Positions 27,547-39,175 of a DNA stretch of 64,000 nucleotides are shown here, piece by piece (the first letter of the stretch is position 1; every line of letters starts with the position of its first letter). A program made the position numbers and the translations under genes. The DNA lies in NCBI RefSeq assembly GCF_001665605.1, contig NZ_LZSV01000002.1:372001-436000 (forward strand). The letters are read 5' to 3'. Origin of the DNA: Mycobacterium sp. 852014-50255_SCH5639931 (GTDB lineage Bacteria; Actinomycetota; Actinomycetes; Mycobacteriales; Mycobacteriaceae). The notes under the pieces are model-generated. The model was not told the origin of the DNA. It was given only the letters and a program-made list of their open reading frames with translations, and did no database searches.

Positions 27547-28692
27547 ATGGCGACGCGCGAGGACAACGCCCCCGACGGCCTGCTGCAAGAACTTCTGTGG
27601 GCCTACGGGCCGTGCGGCCAGGAGGCCGACGTACGCGCCGTGTGTGCCCGCGAACTGCGACCCGCCGTCGACGACATGTGGACCGACGATGCCGGCAATT
27701 TGATCGGGTACATCGCCGCCGACCCTCCCGCCGACGGCGTTGGGCGCGCGCACCGGCACCGGGTGTCCTCGGCGGCCGAACCCGGCGTGGCGACGCGGGT
27801 TATGGCGCACATGGATGAACTGTCCATGCTGGTCAAGCGGGTGGAATCGGACGGCACGCTGCACCTGACCCAGCTGGGCACGATGTATCCCGGCAACTTC
27901 GGCCTCGGGCCGGTCGCCGTGCTCGGCCAGCACGAGACGCTGACCGCGGTGCTCACGCTCGGTTCCGAGCACACCACGCAGGAGAGCCAGCGGATCTGGC
28001 AGACCAAGCCCGACCAGGGCGACAAGGCCCTGGACTGGGATCACGTCTACGTCTTCACCGGCCTGAGCACCGACGAGCTCGAAGTCGCCGGCGTGCGCCC
28101 GGGTACCCGGGTGTGCGTCGATCGCAGCAAGAGGACGCTGGTCGAGTTCGGCGGCTACCTGGGCTGCTACTTCCTCGACGACCGGGCCGCGGTGACCGCC
28201 CTGCTGCGCGCGGCCGCCCAGCTGCGCGAACGCGGCCAGCGGCCCGTCGACGACGTCTACCTCGTGTTCACCACCAACGAGGAGATCGGCGGCGTGGGCG
28301 GCACCTACGCCAGCGGGTCGCTGCCCGGCACCCTCACCCTCGCGCTGGAGGTGGGCCCCACCGAGCAGGAGTACGGCACCACCGTCACCGGCGGCCCGAT
28401 CGTCGGCTATAGCGACGCTTTGTGCGTCTACGACAAAGACGTCGCCGACCGGCTGATGAGCATCGCCACCGAGCTGGGTCTGTCGCCCCAGGCCGCCGTG
28501 CTGGGCGCGTTCGAATCCGACGCGTCGCACTCGAAGGCCAACGGGCTGACACCGCGCGCGGGCCTGCTGTGCGTGCCCACGCTGAGCACGCATGGTTACG
28601 AAGTCATACCCCGCCGCGCGATCGACGACATGGCGGCCGTCATCGCCCAGTTCGTCCTGCAGCCCGGTGCGCATGCGCGCGACGAAGATTAA
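27547..28692 (+). CDS. M42-family metalloaminopeptidase
   Basis: 381 residues from ATG 27547; the upstream open frame overlaps the P450 and was rejected. Metal ligands of the M42 dinuclear site are visible: His in VMAHMDE, Asp in YFLDDRAAV, the catalytic Glu pair in TTNEEIGG, Glu/Asp in LEVGPTEQE, and His in LSTHGYEV. Such cytosolic enzymes form large tetrahedral particles that trim peptides from the N-terminus. An insert after GNLIGY (residues about 60-80) is rich in Ala, Arg and His. No operon partner is obvious. Confidence 0.88.
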   Translation: MATREDNAPDGLLQELLWAYGPCGQEADVRAVCARELRPAVDDMWTDDAGNLIGYIAADPPADGVGRAHRHRVSSAAEPGVATRVMAHMDELSMLVKRVESDGTLHLTQLGTMYPGNFGLGPVAVLGQHETLTAVLTLGSEHTTQESQRIWQTKPDQGDKALDWDHVYVFTGLSTDELEVAGVRPGTRVCVDRSKRTLVEFGGYLGCYFLDDRAAVTALLRAAAQLRERGQRPVDDVYLVFTTNEEIGGVGGTYASGSLPGTLTLALEVGPTEQEYGTTVTGGPIVGYSDALCVYDKDVADRLMSIATELGLSPQAAVLGAFESDASHSKANGLTPRAGLLCVPTLSTHGYEVIPRRAIDDMAAVIAQFVLQPGAHARDED

Positions 28693-28777
28693 TACGGTCC
28701 CAAAATTTGCCTGAACATTGCTTAAGAGGCGCGTGGCGGCCCCCGGCGCGCCGGAATACCGGTCCTACGGTCGACGG

Positions 28778-29029
28778 ATGAACGTTGACTACTACCTGCA
28801 AAAGGTGCCGGTTGAGTCGGTGCGGCCAGGGTTCTCGCTCGCCATCGATCAGGGTGGTGATTATCGCCTGTTCCGGGTCGAATGCACGCAGATGACGCAG
28901 CGCAGCGGGCAGCCGGTGCTGTTCACCCTGGCGTCGGAGCCCATCGACGGCGGCGACCCCTGGGTGCTGGAATGCGCGGCGGGCACCCCCGTCGTCCGGG
29001 TCCTCGGCGTGTGCAAGGTGGCCTCCTAG
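28778..29029 (+). CDS. Small hypothetical protein
   Basis: 83 residues from ATG 28778 (MNVDYYLQKVPVESVRPGF). There is no signal peptide, membrane helix or metal motif. It has a mixed beta-rich composition ending LGVCKVAS. Codon use is normal for the region and the gene is convergent with the methyltransferase downstream (5-base gap). I do not recognise a family. Confidence 0.65.
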   Translation: MNVDYYLQKVPVESVRPGFSLAIDQGGDYRLFRVECTQMTQRSGQPVLFTLASEPIDGGDPWVLECAAGTPVVRVLGVCKVAS

Positions 29030-29034
29030 TCCCC

Positions 29035-29775
29035 TCAGCCCGGCTTTGCGGCGGCGACGAACTGCAGCGCCCGCTGGGTCTGTTGCTCGACATCGACCAG
29101 CCCGGCCGTGCAGAACAGGTCGACGAAGGCGTGCCGGTCGAACATGGTGAGCCCGATGACGCGGGCGCCGGCGGTCATCGCATGCCGGACCGGCGGCAGG
29201 TCCGGGACGTAGCTGGTGAGGACCGCGATGCGGCCCCCGGGCTTGAGCACCCGCACCATTTCGCGGGCCACGCGGAACGGCTCAGGCATCAGGTACAGGG
29301 CCCCGAAGCAGCAGACCGCGTCGAATGTCGCGTCGGCGAACGGCAACGCGCGGGCGTCTCCGCGGACATAGCAGGTGCGCGGGGTGCTGTTGTCCAGGAC
29401 GGCGCGCGTCAGCATCGGCTCGGAGATGTCGAAACCGACGGCGAGGCCGCCATCCGGTAGCTGTTCCGCCAGCGATCCGGTGAAATTGCCTGGGCCGCAG
29501 GCGACGTCGAGCAATCGTCCCGCGGTCGACAGCCGCAACGCCGTGGCCGCGCGCCGCTGCTCGGCGCCGGTGGTGACGCCGCTGGCCGCATAGAACGCGG
29601 CCGGGCGCCACAGCCGCTCGTAGACCGTCGCGACGAGGGGGCTGTTCATGGCGCGCTGCGCGAACGTCGGGGCCGGGGAACTCGTCGATTCGCCCAATAC
29701 GTCGAGGAAACCGTGCCGCGGTTCCGCGGCCTCGGTGAGCAGACCACGGGTCAATTCGACTGCATCCTGGCTCAT
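29035..29775 (-). CDS. Class I SAM-dependent methyltransferase
   Basis: 246 residues from ATG 29775 (MSQDAVELTRGLL); ATG 29811 is an alternative. Motif I LLDVACGPGNF, acidic motif II GFDIS, motif III GDARALPFADATFD and motif IV CFGALYLMPEP of the UbiE/Methyltransf_11 type are all present. The first 70 residues form a helical cap. The substrate is probably a small molecule or lipid; not resolvable from sequence. It is divergent from hddA. Confidence 0.85.
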   Translation of the reverse strand: MSQDAVELTRGLLTEAAEPRHGFLDVLGESTSSPAPTFAQRAMNSPLVATVYERLWRPAAFYAASGVTTGAEQRRAATALRLSTAGRLLDVACGPGNFTGSLAEQLPDGGLAVGFDISEPMLTRAVLDNSTPRTCYVRGDARALPFADATFDAVCCFGALYLMPEPFRVAREMVRVLKPGGRIAVLTSYVPDLPPVRHAMTAGARVIGLTMFDRHAFVDLFCTAGLVDVEQQTQRALQFVAAAKPG

Positions 29776-29983
29776 TTCATCGCTTTCGTGAAGGCTTGGA
29801 CGGGTTGGCATAATCCGCAGGTGAATCCCGATTTTTCTGCCGATCCGGCTGTTACGCTAGGGCTCTTCGTGAGAGGCGATGCATTGGGGCCTCGCGCAGG
29901 CAACGGATGGGGTTAGGACGTGGCGCACTTTTCGCTGACGATCGCGGGACGCGCGTCGGCAGGCTGAGCGGAGTACGTCGACA

Positions 29984-31009
29984 GTGAATCACCTGCCCCG
30001 GCCCCGAATCCGCGCACGTGCCCCGCTGCGGATTTCATTCGCGGGGGGCGGCACGGACGTACCGCCATTCCCGACCACCGAAGGCGGCTGCGTCCTTTCC
30101 GCGACCATCGATCGGTACGCGCAGGGATCGCTGTCCCCGCGCACCGATCGGCGGGTCACGATCGAGTCGGTGGACTTCAAGACCACCCACGAAATGACGC
30201 TCGACAGCGAGATCCTCTACGACGGCAGCCTGGATCTGATCAAGGCTGCGGTGCGCAGGTTCGGCAAGGAGGGCACGGAGGGCTACGACCTGGTGCTGCG
30301 TTCGAGCGCTCCGCCGGGATCGGGTTTGGGCTCGTCGTCGACGATGATGGTCGCGCTGACCGGCCTGCTCGCCGAGCACTACGGCGTGCCGATGGGCGAA
30401 TACGAGACCGCGCAGCTGGCCTGTGCCATCGAGCGTGAGGACCTGGGCATCACGGGTGGCATGCAGGACCTGTACGCGGCGACGTTCGGGGGATTCAACT
30501 TCATCGAGTTCACCGACCGGGTGATCGTCAACCCGCTGCGCATCCGCGAGGAGACCGCGTTCGAGCTGGAACTGAGCCTGCTGCTGTGCTTTACGGGCAT
30601 CACGCGGGACTCCGCCCGGGTGATCGAGGACCAAACCAGGCGCGCCACCACCGGCGCCGACGACACCCTGGCCGGGCTCCGGGCACAGAAGGAGCTGGCC
30701 GTTGCCATGAAGGCCGCCCTGCTGACGAACAAGCTGAACGATTTCGGCGCCCTGCTGGGTGAGGCCTGGACCCAGAAGAAGCGCATGTCCCCGTACATCA
30801 CCAATGCGCGCATCGACGAGCTCTACGACCTGGCCCTGCGCAACGGTGCCCTCGGCGGCAAGATCACCGGGGCGGGTGGCGGCGGTTACATCCTGCTGTT
30901 CTGCGACTTCGCGAAAAAGCACCGCCTGATCGAAAGCCTCGAGTCGGCCGGGGCCACCATCACCGAATTCGCTTTCGAGAGCAAGGGATTGACCACATGG
31001 CAGGCATGA
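29984..31009 (+). CDS. hddA: D-glycero-alpha-D-manno-heptose-7-phosphate kinase-like GHMP kinase
   Basis: 341 residues from GTG 29984. GHMP kinase motif 1 (RAPLRISFAGGGTDVPPF), motif 2 (SSAPPGSGLGSSSTMMVAL) and motif 3 (KITGAGGGGYILLF) are complete. With gmhA and gmhB following, it fits the GDP-D-glycero-alpha-D-manno-heptose route (kinase step). The guanylyltransferase hddC is not in the window. M. tuberculosis has this set at Rv0113-Rv0115. It overlaps gmhA by 13 bases. Confidence 0.92.
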   Translation: MNHLPRPRIRARAPLRISFAGGGTDVPPFPTTEGGCVLSATIDRYAQGSLSPRTDRRVTIESVDFKTTHEMTLDSEILYDGSLDLIKAAVRRFGKEGTEGYDLVLRSSAPPGSGLGSSSTMMVALTGLLAEHYGVPMGEYETAQLACAIEREDLGITGGMQDLYAATFGGFNFIEFTDRVIVNPLRIREETAFELELSLLLCFTGITRDSARVIEDQTRRATTGADDTLAGLRAQKELAVAMKAALLTNKLNDFGALLGEAWTQKKRMSPYITNARIDELYDLALRNGALGGKITGAGGGGYILLFCDFAKKHRLIESLESAGATITEFAFESKGLTTWQA

Positions 31010-31614
31010 GCCGCTCGGATGTCGTCACGCCAAGCGTCGAGGTGGTCCAGGAGCGGCTGGCCGACACCATCGCGGTCAAGCAGCAGATGCTGTCGGGCGC
31101 CATCGCCGAGCAGACCGTCGAGATCGCAAGGCTGATGATCGAGTCGTTGCGAGCCGGCGGAAAGGTGATCTTTTTCGGCAACGGCGGGTCCGCCCAAGAC
31201 GCGGGGCATCTGGCCGCAGAGTTGATGGGGCGCTTCGCTTTTGACCGTCCCGGTCTCGCCGCGTTCAGCCTGCCGGACGCCACGGCGGCGATGACGGCGA
31301 TCGGCAACGACTACTCCTATGACGAGGTGTTTGCCCGTCAGGTGCTCGCCGCCGGCCGCGCGGGGGATGTCGTGGTCGGCCTCACCACGTCGGGCAACTC
31401 ACCGAATGTCGTTCGTGCGCTCGAGGCGGCCGCCGATGCCGGGATGACGACGGTGGCGCTCACCGGTGCGCGCGGGGGAAAGGTGGCCGATGTGGCCGAG
31501 TTCTGCATCCGGGTACCGAGCGACAACACCGGACGGGTCCAGGAGGCCTGCCTGCACCTGGGCCACTCGATCTGCGAGATGGTCGAAGCGGCGTTGTTTC
31601 CCCGGCCCTGCTGA
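30997..31614 (+). CDS. gmhA: Sedoheptulose-7-phosphate isomerase
   Basis: 205 residues. The SIS domain is shown by GKVIFFGNGGSAQDAGHLAAEL, GLTTSGNSPNVVRAL and the late HLGHSICEMVE with the catalytic histidine. It converts sedoheptulose 7-phosphate to D-glycero-D-manno-heptose 7-phosphate. The start at ATG 30997 lies inside the hddA 3' end; ATG 31006 (MSRSDVV) is an alternative. Second gene of the hddA-gmhA-gmhB unit. Confidence 0.93.
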   Translation: MAGMSRSDVVTPSVEVVQERLADTIAVKQQMLSGAIAEQTVEIARLMIESLRAGGKVIFFGNGGSAQDAGHLAAELMGRFAFDRPGLAAFSLPDATAAMTAIGNDYSYDEVFARQVLAAGRAGDVVVGLTTSGNSPNVVRALEAAADAGMTTVALTGARGGKVADVAEFCIRVPSDNTGRVQEACLHLGHSICEMVEAALFPRPC

Positions 31615-31628
31615 GACCGTCGCGACTG

Positions 31629-34153
<2,525 letters not shown>

Positions 34154-34179
34154 GCCCGCTCGTTGTGCTATCAACGGGC

Positions 34180-34872
34180 ATGCGGCCGTTCCGGTTTGGC
34201 CCGGTGACAACTTCCGCGATCGTGCTGCTGGTGGCGGCGTGCGCTCACGCTCCGGCGCCCACACCGTCGCGGGCGCCCGCCAAGGCGCCGCCGCCGACGG
34301 CGGTCAACCCCGCCAACATCAAACGGGTGGTTCGCGACCTGCCGCCCGGTTACGAGGCGACCACGGGCATTCCCAGCGGAGCCTCCCCGGGAGTGATCTG
34401 GAGCCTGGGGCCCGACACGTCGGATAGCAAGGCGAGGCCGCCCCAGTGCGGGACCCTTGCCGACCCCGGGAGCGGACGCGACCAGTCGGCGCAGGGCGTG
34501 TCCGGTTCGGGCAGCGGCGGCATCGTCGACGCGGTGGTGGTGGCTTTGCCGGTGCCGGTTGACCTGCCCGGCGAGGTCGTCGCAGCGTGTGGCCAGTGGA
34601 CGATGACCGCCGGGCGCACCACGGCAAGCGTGCACCTCGTCGACGCCCCGCACATCGATGGCGCCCAAACCGTCGGGATGGTGGCCGACGTCAAGTCGGC
34701 CGTCGAGTCGGGCACCGAGATCGATTCGCGCACATACACATTCACCGCCTACCTGGGCAACTTCTACGCGTTCACCACATTGACCACCGACCCGGGTTCG
34801 GTGGTGGCCGCACTGCCGCCGCAGTTCGCCGCCGATCTGCTCGTCAAAACGGTGTCCACGTTGCGCAGCTGA
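34180..34872 (+). CDS. Lipoprotein, DUF5642-like (Rv0999-type)
   Basis: 230 residues from ATG 34180 (MRPFRFGPVTTSAIVLLVAAC). The signal ends in lipobox VAAC, followed by a Pro/Ala-rich spacer. The mature part has IKRVVRDLPPGYEATTG and DAPHIDGAQTVGM, shared with the next gene (DAPQIDGTHTLGV), so the two are diverged tandem copies. GTG 34165 is an alternative start. Cell-envelope location is likely; molecular function is unknown. Confidence 0.82.
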   Translation: MRPFRFGPVTTSAIVLLVAACAHAPAPTPSRAPAKAPPPTAVNPANIKRVVRDLPPGYEATTGIPSGASPGVIWSLGPDTSDSKARPPQCGTLADPGSGRDQSAQGVSGSGSGGIVDAVVVALPVPVDLPGEVVAACGQWTMTAGRTTASVHLVDAPHIDGAQTVGMVADVKSAVESGTEIDSRTYTFTAYLGNFYAFTTLTTDPGSVVAALPPQFAADLLVKTVSTLRS

Positions 34873-34900
34873 CGCATCGGCCTTGGGTAGATTGGCCACG

Positions 34901-35551
34901 GTGTTCAAGCTGGCGTTCACAGTCGCGGTGGTGGGTGTGCTCGCCGGCTGCTCATCGGGGGTCACCTCGGCCAAGGTCGACATCAAGAAGGTCTCCGAGG
35001 TCAAGTCGAGCTTCGGGCCCGACTACAAGGTCACCGACATCGGTGAACGGGGGATCGATCCCAAGGTGTTGTCCGGCCGCAAGCTCCCCGACGGGCTGAC
35101 GTTCGACCCCGCCAATTGCGCGAAAGCGGCGGCGGGGCCGGAAATGCCGTCGGACCTGCAGGGCAACATGGCCGCGATCTCTGCCGAGGGCAAGGGCAAC
35201 CGGTTCGTGGTCATAGCCGTGGAGACCTCAAAAGCCTTGCCCTTCAACGACCCCGGTAAGGACTGCGCCAAGGTGGCGTTTTCCGGTCCGCAACTGCGGG
35301 GTGGCCTCGAGGTGGTCGACGCGCCGCAGATCGACGGAACCCACACGCTGGGGGTGCACCGCGTCCTGCAGGCGCTGGTCGCGGGTGGCCCCCGCACGGG
35401 CGAGCTCTACGACTACTCCGCCCAATTCGGCGATTACCAGGTGATCGTCACCGCCAATCCGCTGGTCATCCCCGGGCAGCCGGTCGCCCCGGTCGACACG
35501 CAACGCGCCCGCGATCTGCTCGTCAGCGCGGTGAAGGCGGTCCGCAGCTAG
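34901..35551 (+). CDS. Lipoprotein, DUF5642-like, tandem paralogue
   Basis: 216 residues from GTG 34901 (MFKLAFTVAVVGVLAGC); a TTG at 34883 is possible but weaker. Lipobox LAGC is canonical. The domain mirrors the preceding gene, including VDAPQIDGTHTLGVHRV and the C-terminal ARDLLVSAVKAVRS against LVKTVSTLRS. Function unknown. Its stop lies at the edge of the 57-base tandem repeat. Confidence 0.82.
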   Translation: MFKLAFTVAVVGVLAGCSSGVTSAKVDIKKVSEVKSSFGPDYKVTDIGERGIDPKVLSGRKLPDGLTFDPANCAKAAAGPEMPSDLQGNMAAISAEGKGNRFVVIAVETSKALPFNDPGKDCAKVAFSGPQLRGGLEVVDAPQIDGTHTLGVHRVLQALVAGGPRTGELYDYSAQFGDYQVIVTANPLVIPGQPVAPVDTQRARDLLVSAVKAVRS

Positions 35552-35667
35552 CGCGATGACGGTGAGCGCCGGAACGGCGCGAACAAGGAATCGCGCAATT
35601 GGACCTAGCGCGATGACGGTGAGCGCCGGAACGGCGCGAACAAGGAATCGCGCAATTGACCTAGCGC
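35548..35667. repeat. Tandem 57-base duplication between convergent genes
   Basis: A unit starting CTAGCGCGATGACGG begins at 35548 and again at 35605. The second copy is one G shorter (ATTGAC for ATTGGAC), and a third copy begins at 35661 but matches only about 8 bases. Each unit contains GCGCC-GGAAC-GGCGC, a 5-base hairpin. The repeat fills the gap between the lipoprotein and alkB and supplies both stop codons. It may act as a bidirectional terminator. Confidence 0.85.
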
Positions 35668-36260
35668 ACGCCGCGGGGTCGGAACTGGATGCTGACGCGC
35701 GGGCCCACCGATGCCGACGTCTTGGGCACGGCGTGCTCCCAGGTGCGTTGACACGATCCGCCCATCACCAGCAGATCCCCGTGCGCCTGCGGCAGCCGCA
35801 ACGACGGGCCCTTAGCAGGACGTGCGCGCCGGCGCATGGCGAAGGTACGGGTGGCACCCAGGCTGATGATCGCGACCATGGTGTCCTCGGAGCTGCTGCG
35901 ACCGATGGTGTCGCCGTGCCAGGCGACGCTGTCGGAGCCGTCGCGGTAGCAGCACAACCCGACCGTGGTGAAGGGCTCGCCGAGCTCGCCCGCGTAGATG
36001 TCGTTGAGCCGGCGCCGCAGCCGGGTCAGCAACGGATGGGGCGGCTCGTCGACGGTGAGGTCGTGAAAGCTGACCAGCCGCGGCACGTCGACCACCCGGT
36101 CATACATCTGGCGGCGTTCCTCCCGCCAGGGCACGGCCGATAGCAGGCCTTCGAGCAGGTCGTCGGCATCGGTGAGCCAGCCCGCGCGGATCTCGATAAA
36201 GGCGCCGTCACCGAGTTCTCTGCGCTCGGTGTGCTGGAACAGGGAGCCTTGTACCGCCAT
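35661..36260 (-). CDS. AlkB-type 2OG-Fe(II) dioxygenase
   Basis: 199 residues from ATG 36260 (MAVQGSLFQHTERREL); GTG 36266 is possible. Iron ligands are visible in WHGDTIG (HxD) and WEHAVPK (distal His); 2-oxoglutarate is held by Arg in RVSIQFRPR. It repairs alkylated bases by oxidative demethylation. The frame upstream of 36266 overlaps arcA and is discarded. Orthologue of Rv1000c. Confidence 0.92.
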   Translation of the reverse strand: MAVQGSLFQHTERRELGDGAFIEIRAGWLTDADDLLEGLLSAVPWREERRQMYDRVVDVPRLVSFHDLTVDEPPHPLLTRLRRRLNDIYAGELGEPFTTVGLCCYRDGSDSVAWHGDTIGRSSSEDTMVAIISLGATRTFAMRRRARPAKGPSLRLPQAHGDLLVMGGSCQRTWEHAVPKTSASVGPRVSIQFRPRGVR

Positions 36261-36335
36261 CTCCACGACGCCGAGTCTATCGCACATCCGTTCGATGAAG
36301 AGGGGACGGCGGCGTGAGCGGCTACCGTTTTCACT

Positions 36336-37547
36336 GTGGGTGTGGTTGAGCTGGGCACCAATTCCGAGGTGGGCACGCTGCGGGTCGTCATCCTGCACCG
36401 CCCCGGCGGCGAGCTGCGTCGCCTCAATCCGCGCAACATGGACCAGTTGCTCTTCGACGGGTTGCCCTGGGTCGCCCGCGCGCAAGACGAACACGACAAG
36501 TTCGCCGAGCTGCTGCGTTCCCGCGGCGTGCAGGTGCTGCTGTTGTCGGACCTGCTGGCCGAGGCGCTGACCCACAGCGGGGCCGCGCGGATGCAGGGCG
36601 TCGCCGCCGCGGTCGACGCGCGCCGGCTCGGAGTGCCGCTGGCGCAATCTCTTTCGGCGTACCTACGGGGACTGGACGCGGGCAGGCTGGCCCAGGTGCT
36701 GATGGCCGGCATGACGTTCAACGAATTGCCATCGGACATCCGCACCGACGTGTCGTTGGTGCTGCGCATGCACCACGGGGCCGACTTCGTCATCGAGCCA
36801 CTGCCCAACCTGGTGTTCACCCGTGACTCGTCGATTTGGATCGGCCCCCGGGTGGTCATCCCCACGCTGGCGCTGCGCGCCCGGGTGCGCGAGGCGTCGT
36901 TGACCGATCTCATCTACGCCCATCACCCACGGTTCACCGGGGTGCGGCGCGCCTACGAGTCGCGCACCGCTCCGGTCGAGGGAGGTGACGTGCTAATGCT
37001 CGCCCCCGGAGTGGTCGCGGTCGGCGTGGGCGAGCGCACCACCCCGGCCGGTGCGGAAGCGTTGGCCCGCAGCCTTTTCGACGACGACCTCGCACACAAG
37101 GTGCTGGCCGTGCCGATCGCCCAGCGGCGCGCGCAGATGCACCTGGACACGGTGTGCACGATGGTCGACACCGACACCGTGGTGATGTACGCCAACGTCG
37201 TCGACACGCTTTCGGCGTTCACGATCGAGCGCACCCCGGACGGCGTTGCCATCAGCGACGAAGCGCCGTTTCTGGAGGCCGCCGCCAAGGCGATGGAGAT
37301 CGACCAGCTCCGCGTCATCGACACGGGCTTGGACCCCGTCATCGCCGAACGGGAACAGTGGGACGACGGCAACAACACGTTGGCGTTGGCGCCAGGCGTC
37401 GTCGTCGCCTACGAGCGCAACGCGCAGACCAATGCCCGCCTGCAGGACGCGGGCATCGAGGTGCTGACCATCGCGGGGTCCGAGTTGGGCACCGGCCGCG
37501 GCGGCCCCCGCTGCATGTCCTGCCCGGTCGCCCGCGACCCGCTTTAA
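36336..37547 (+). CDS. arcA: Arginine deiminase
   Basis: 403 residues from GTG 36336. Family motifs are [13 protein letters not shown], the His in [11 protein letters not shown] and the C-terminal catalytic cysteine in [10 protein letters not shown]. It hydrolyses arginine to citrulline and ammonia, giving acid tolerance or, with other enzymes, ATP. arcB and arcC are not nearby. Orthologue of Rv1001. Confidence 0.95.
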   Translation: MGVVELGTNSEVGTLRVVILHRPGGELRRLNPRNMDQLLFDGLPWVARAQDEHDKFAELLRSRGVQVLLLSDLLAEALTHSGAARMQGVAAAVDARRLGVPLAQSLSAYLRGLDAGRLAQVLMAGMTFNELPSDIRTDVSLVLRMHHGADFVIEPLPNLVFTRDSSIWIGPRVVIPTLALRARVREASLTDLIYAHHPRFTGVRRAYESRTAPVEGGDVLMLAPGVVAVGVGERTTPAGAEALARSLFDDDLAHKVLAVPIAQRRAQMHLDTVCTMVDTDTVVMYANVVDTLSAFTIERTPDGVAISDEAPFLEAAAKAMEIDQLRVIDTGLDPVIAEREQWDDGNNTLALAPGVVVAYERNAQTNARLQDAGIEVLTIAGSELGTGRGGPRCMSCPVARDPL

Positions 37548-37569
37548 CGTCGAGATTGCCGCGCACGCC

Positions 37570-39150
37570 CTACCGCCAGCTGGGCAGCCAGATCTCCATG
37601 TCCCAGGTCTGCTGCGAAATCGGCAGGCCGGTGAGTACCGGGAAGAGCCAGGCGAAGTTGGTGACCACCAACGCGACGTAGCAGCAGACGGCGATCAGCC
37701 CGAGCGTGCGTCGTTCCGAGCTGAGCCCGCGGGCGCGGCCCGGCTGATAGAGGATGTCCCCACAAATCAGCGCGATCCCCATCACCAGGAACGGCGCCAT
37801 CGTCGCCGCGTAGAAGAAGTACATCTGGCGGTCGATGTCGGCGAACCAGGGCAGCCACCCGGCGCAATACCCGGTGAGCACAACGGCGTAACGCCAGTCG
37901 CGCCGGACGAAGGTGCGCCAGGCCGCATATAGGAGAACAGGCACCGCCAACCACCACATGGCCGGAGTGCCCACCAGCATCTCCGCCTTGACGCACGACT
38001 GCGCGCCGCACCCGGAGACGTTCTGCTGATCGATCGCGTACAGCACCGGCCGCAACGACATCGGCCAGCTCCACGGCTTGGACTCCCACGGGTGGTAGTT
38101 CCCGGCGGCGTTCGTCAGGCTTTTATGAAAATCGAAAGCCTTGACGGTGTAGTGCCATAGCGAGCGGATGGCGTCGGGCAGCGGCACCACCGAGTGGGGG
38201 CCGATCGACTGGCCCACCTCGTGCCGATCGATCGCCGTCTCGGACGCGAACCACGGCGCGTAACTGGCCAGGTACACCGCGAACGGGACGAGCGCGAGCG
38301 CGTACGCGGTGGGGATCAGGTCACGCCGCAAAACGCCCCGCCACGGGTTGGGCACCTGGTACTGGCGCCGCGCCGCCACGTCGAACGCCAACGACATCGC
38401 GCCGAAGAACACCACGAAATACAGCCCGGACCACTTTGTCCCGCAAGCCAACCCGAGCAGGACGCCCGCCAGGAAGCGCCACCAGCGCACCCCCAGCCGC
38501 GGGCCCCACACCGTCTCGGCGGCGCGCCCCTCAAGCAGCGCGACGTGCATGCGCTGACGCACCTGATCCCGGTCGACGATCAGCGCGCCGAACGCCGCGA
38601 CCACGAAGAAGGTGAGGATGCCGTCGAGCAGCGCGGTCCGCGCGGCAACGAAGCTGACACCGTCGCAGATCACCAGCACGCCGGCGATGGCGCCGACCAG
38701 CGTTGAGCGGCTGATCCGCCGGACGGTCCGCATCACCAAAACCACCAGCACCACACCGAGCAGGGCGCCGGTGAACCGCCAGCCGACGCCGTTGTACCCG
38801 AAGATCGCCTCGCCGATCGCGATCAGCTGCTTGCCGACCGGCGGATGGACCACCAAGCCGAACCCGGGGTTGTCCTCCACCCCGTGGTTGTGCAGCGCCT
38901 GCCAGGCCTGCGGCGCGTAATGCTTCTCGTCGAAGACGGGTGTGCCGGCATCGGTCGGCGAACCCAGATTGAGGAATCGGGTGATCGCCGCCAGTACGGC
39001 GATCACGCCCGTGACGACCCAGCCGCGGATTTGATCGGTGGGCCCGAAGTCGGCCACCGGAACCATCGGACCCGGGCTGACGACGGGCACGACACGCTCC
39101 GGGCCGGCATCTTCTACGTTCAAGGACGCTTCGCGGGGCGGGGCGGACAT
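37570..39150 (-). CDS. pmt: Protein O-mannosyltransferase (Rv1002c-type)
   Basis: 526 residues from ATG 39150 (MSAPPREASLNVEDAG). It is a multi-spanning GT39/PMT membrane protein with the first lumenal-loop catalytic motif PVFDEKHYAPQAW and about 11 hydrophobic helices. It transfers mannose from polyprenyl-phosphomannose to Ser/Thr of Sec-exported proteins; in M. tuberculosis it mannosylates lipoproteins and affects virulence. The several lipoproteins in this window are possible acceptors. The open frame beyond 39150 overlaps rsmI antisense. Confidence 0.94.
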   Translation of the reverse strand: MSAPPREASLNVEDAGPERVVPVVSPGPMVPVADFGPTDQIRGWVVTGVIAVLAAITRFLNLGSPTDAGTPVFDEKHYAPQAWQALHNHGVEDNPGFGLVVHPPVGKQLIAIGEAIFGYNGVGWRFTGALLGVVLVVLVMRTVRRISRSTLVGAIAGVLVICDGVSFVAARTALLDGILTFFVVAAFGALIVDRDQVRQRMHVALLEGRAAETVWGPRLGVRWWRFLAGVLLGLACGTKWSGLYFVVFFGAMSLAFDVAARRQYQVPNPWRGVLRRDLIPTAYALALVPFAVYLASYAPWFASETAIDRHEVGQSIGPHSVVPLPDAIRSLWHYTVKAFDFHKSLTNAAGNYHPWESKPWSWPMSLRPVLYAIDQQNVSGCGAQSCVKAEMLVGTPAMWWLAVPVLLYAAWRTFVRRDWRYAVVLTGYCAGWLPWFADIDRQMYFFYAATMAPFLVMGIALICGDILYQPGRARGLSSERRTLGLIAVCCYVALVVTNFAWLFPVLTGLPISQQTWDMEIWLPSWR

Positions 39151-39175
39151 CGGTGTCGATCGTAGGCTGTCCGTC

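Noticed and set aside
35556..36143. Plus-strand ORF with a repeated peptide MTVSAGTARTRNRAI
   Set aside because: The repeat comes from the 57-base DNA duplication, and the rest runs antisense through alkB.
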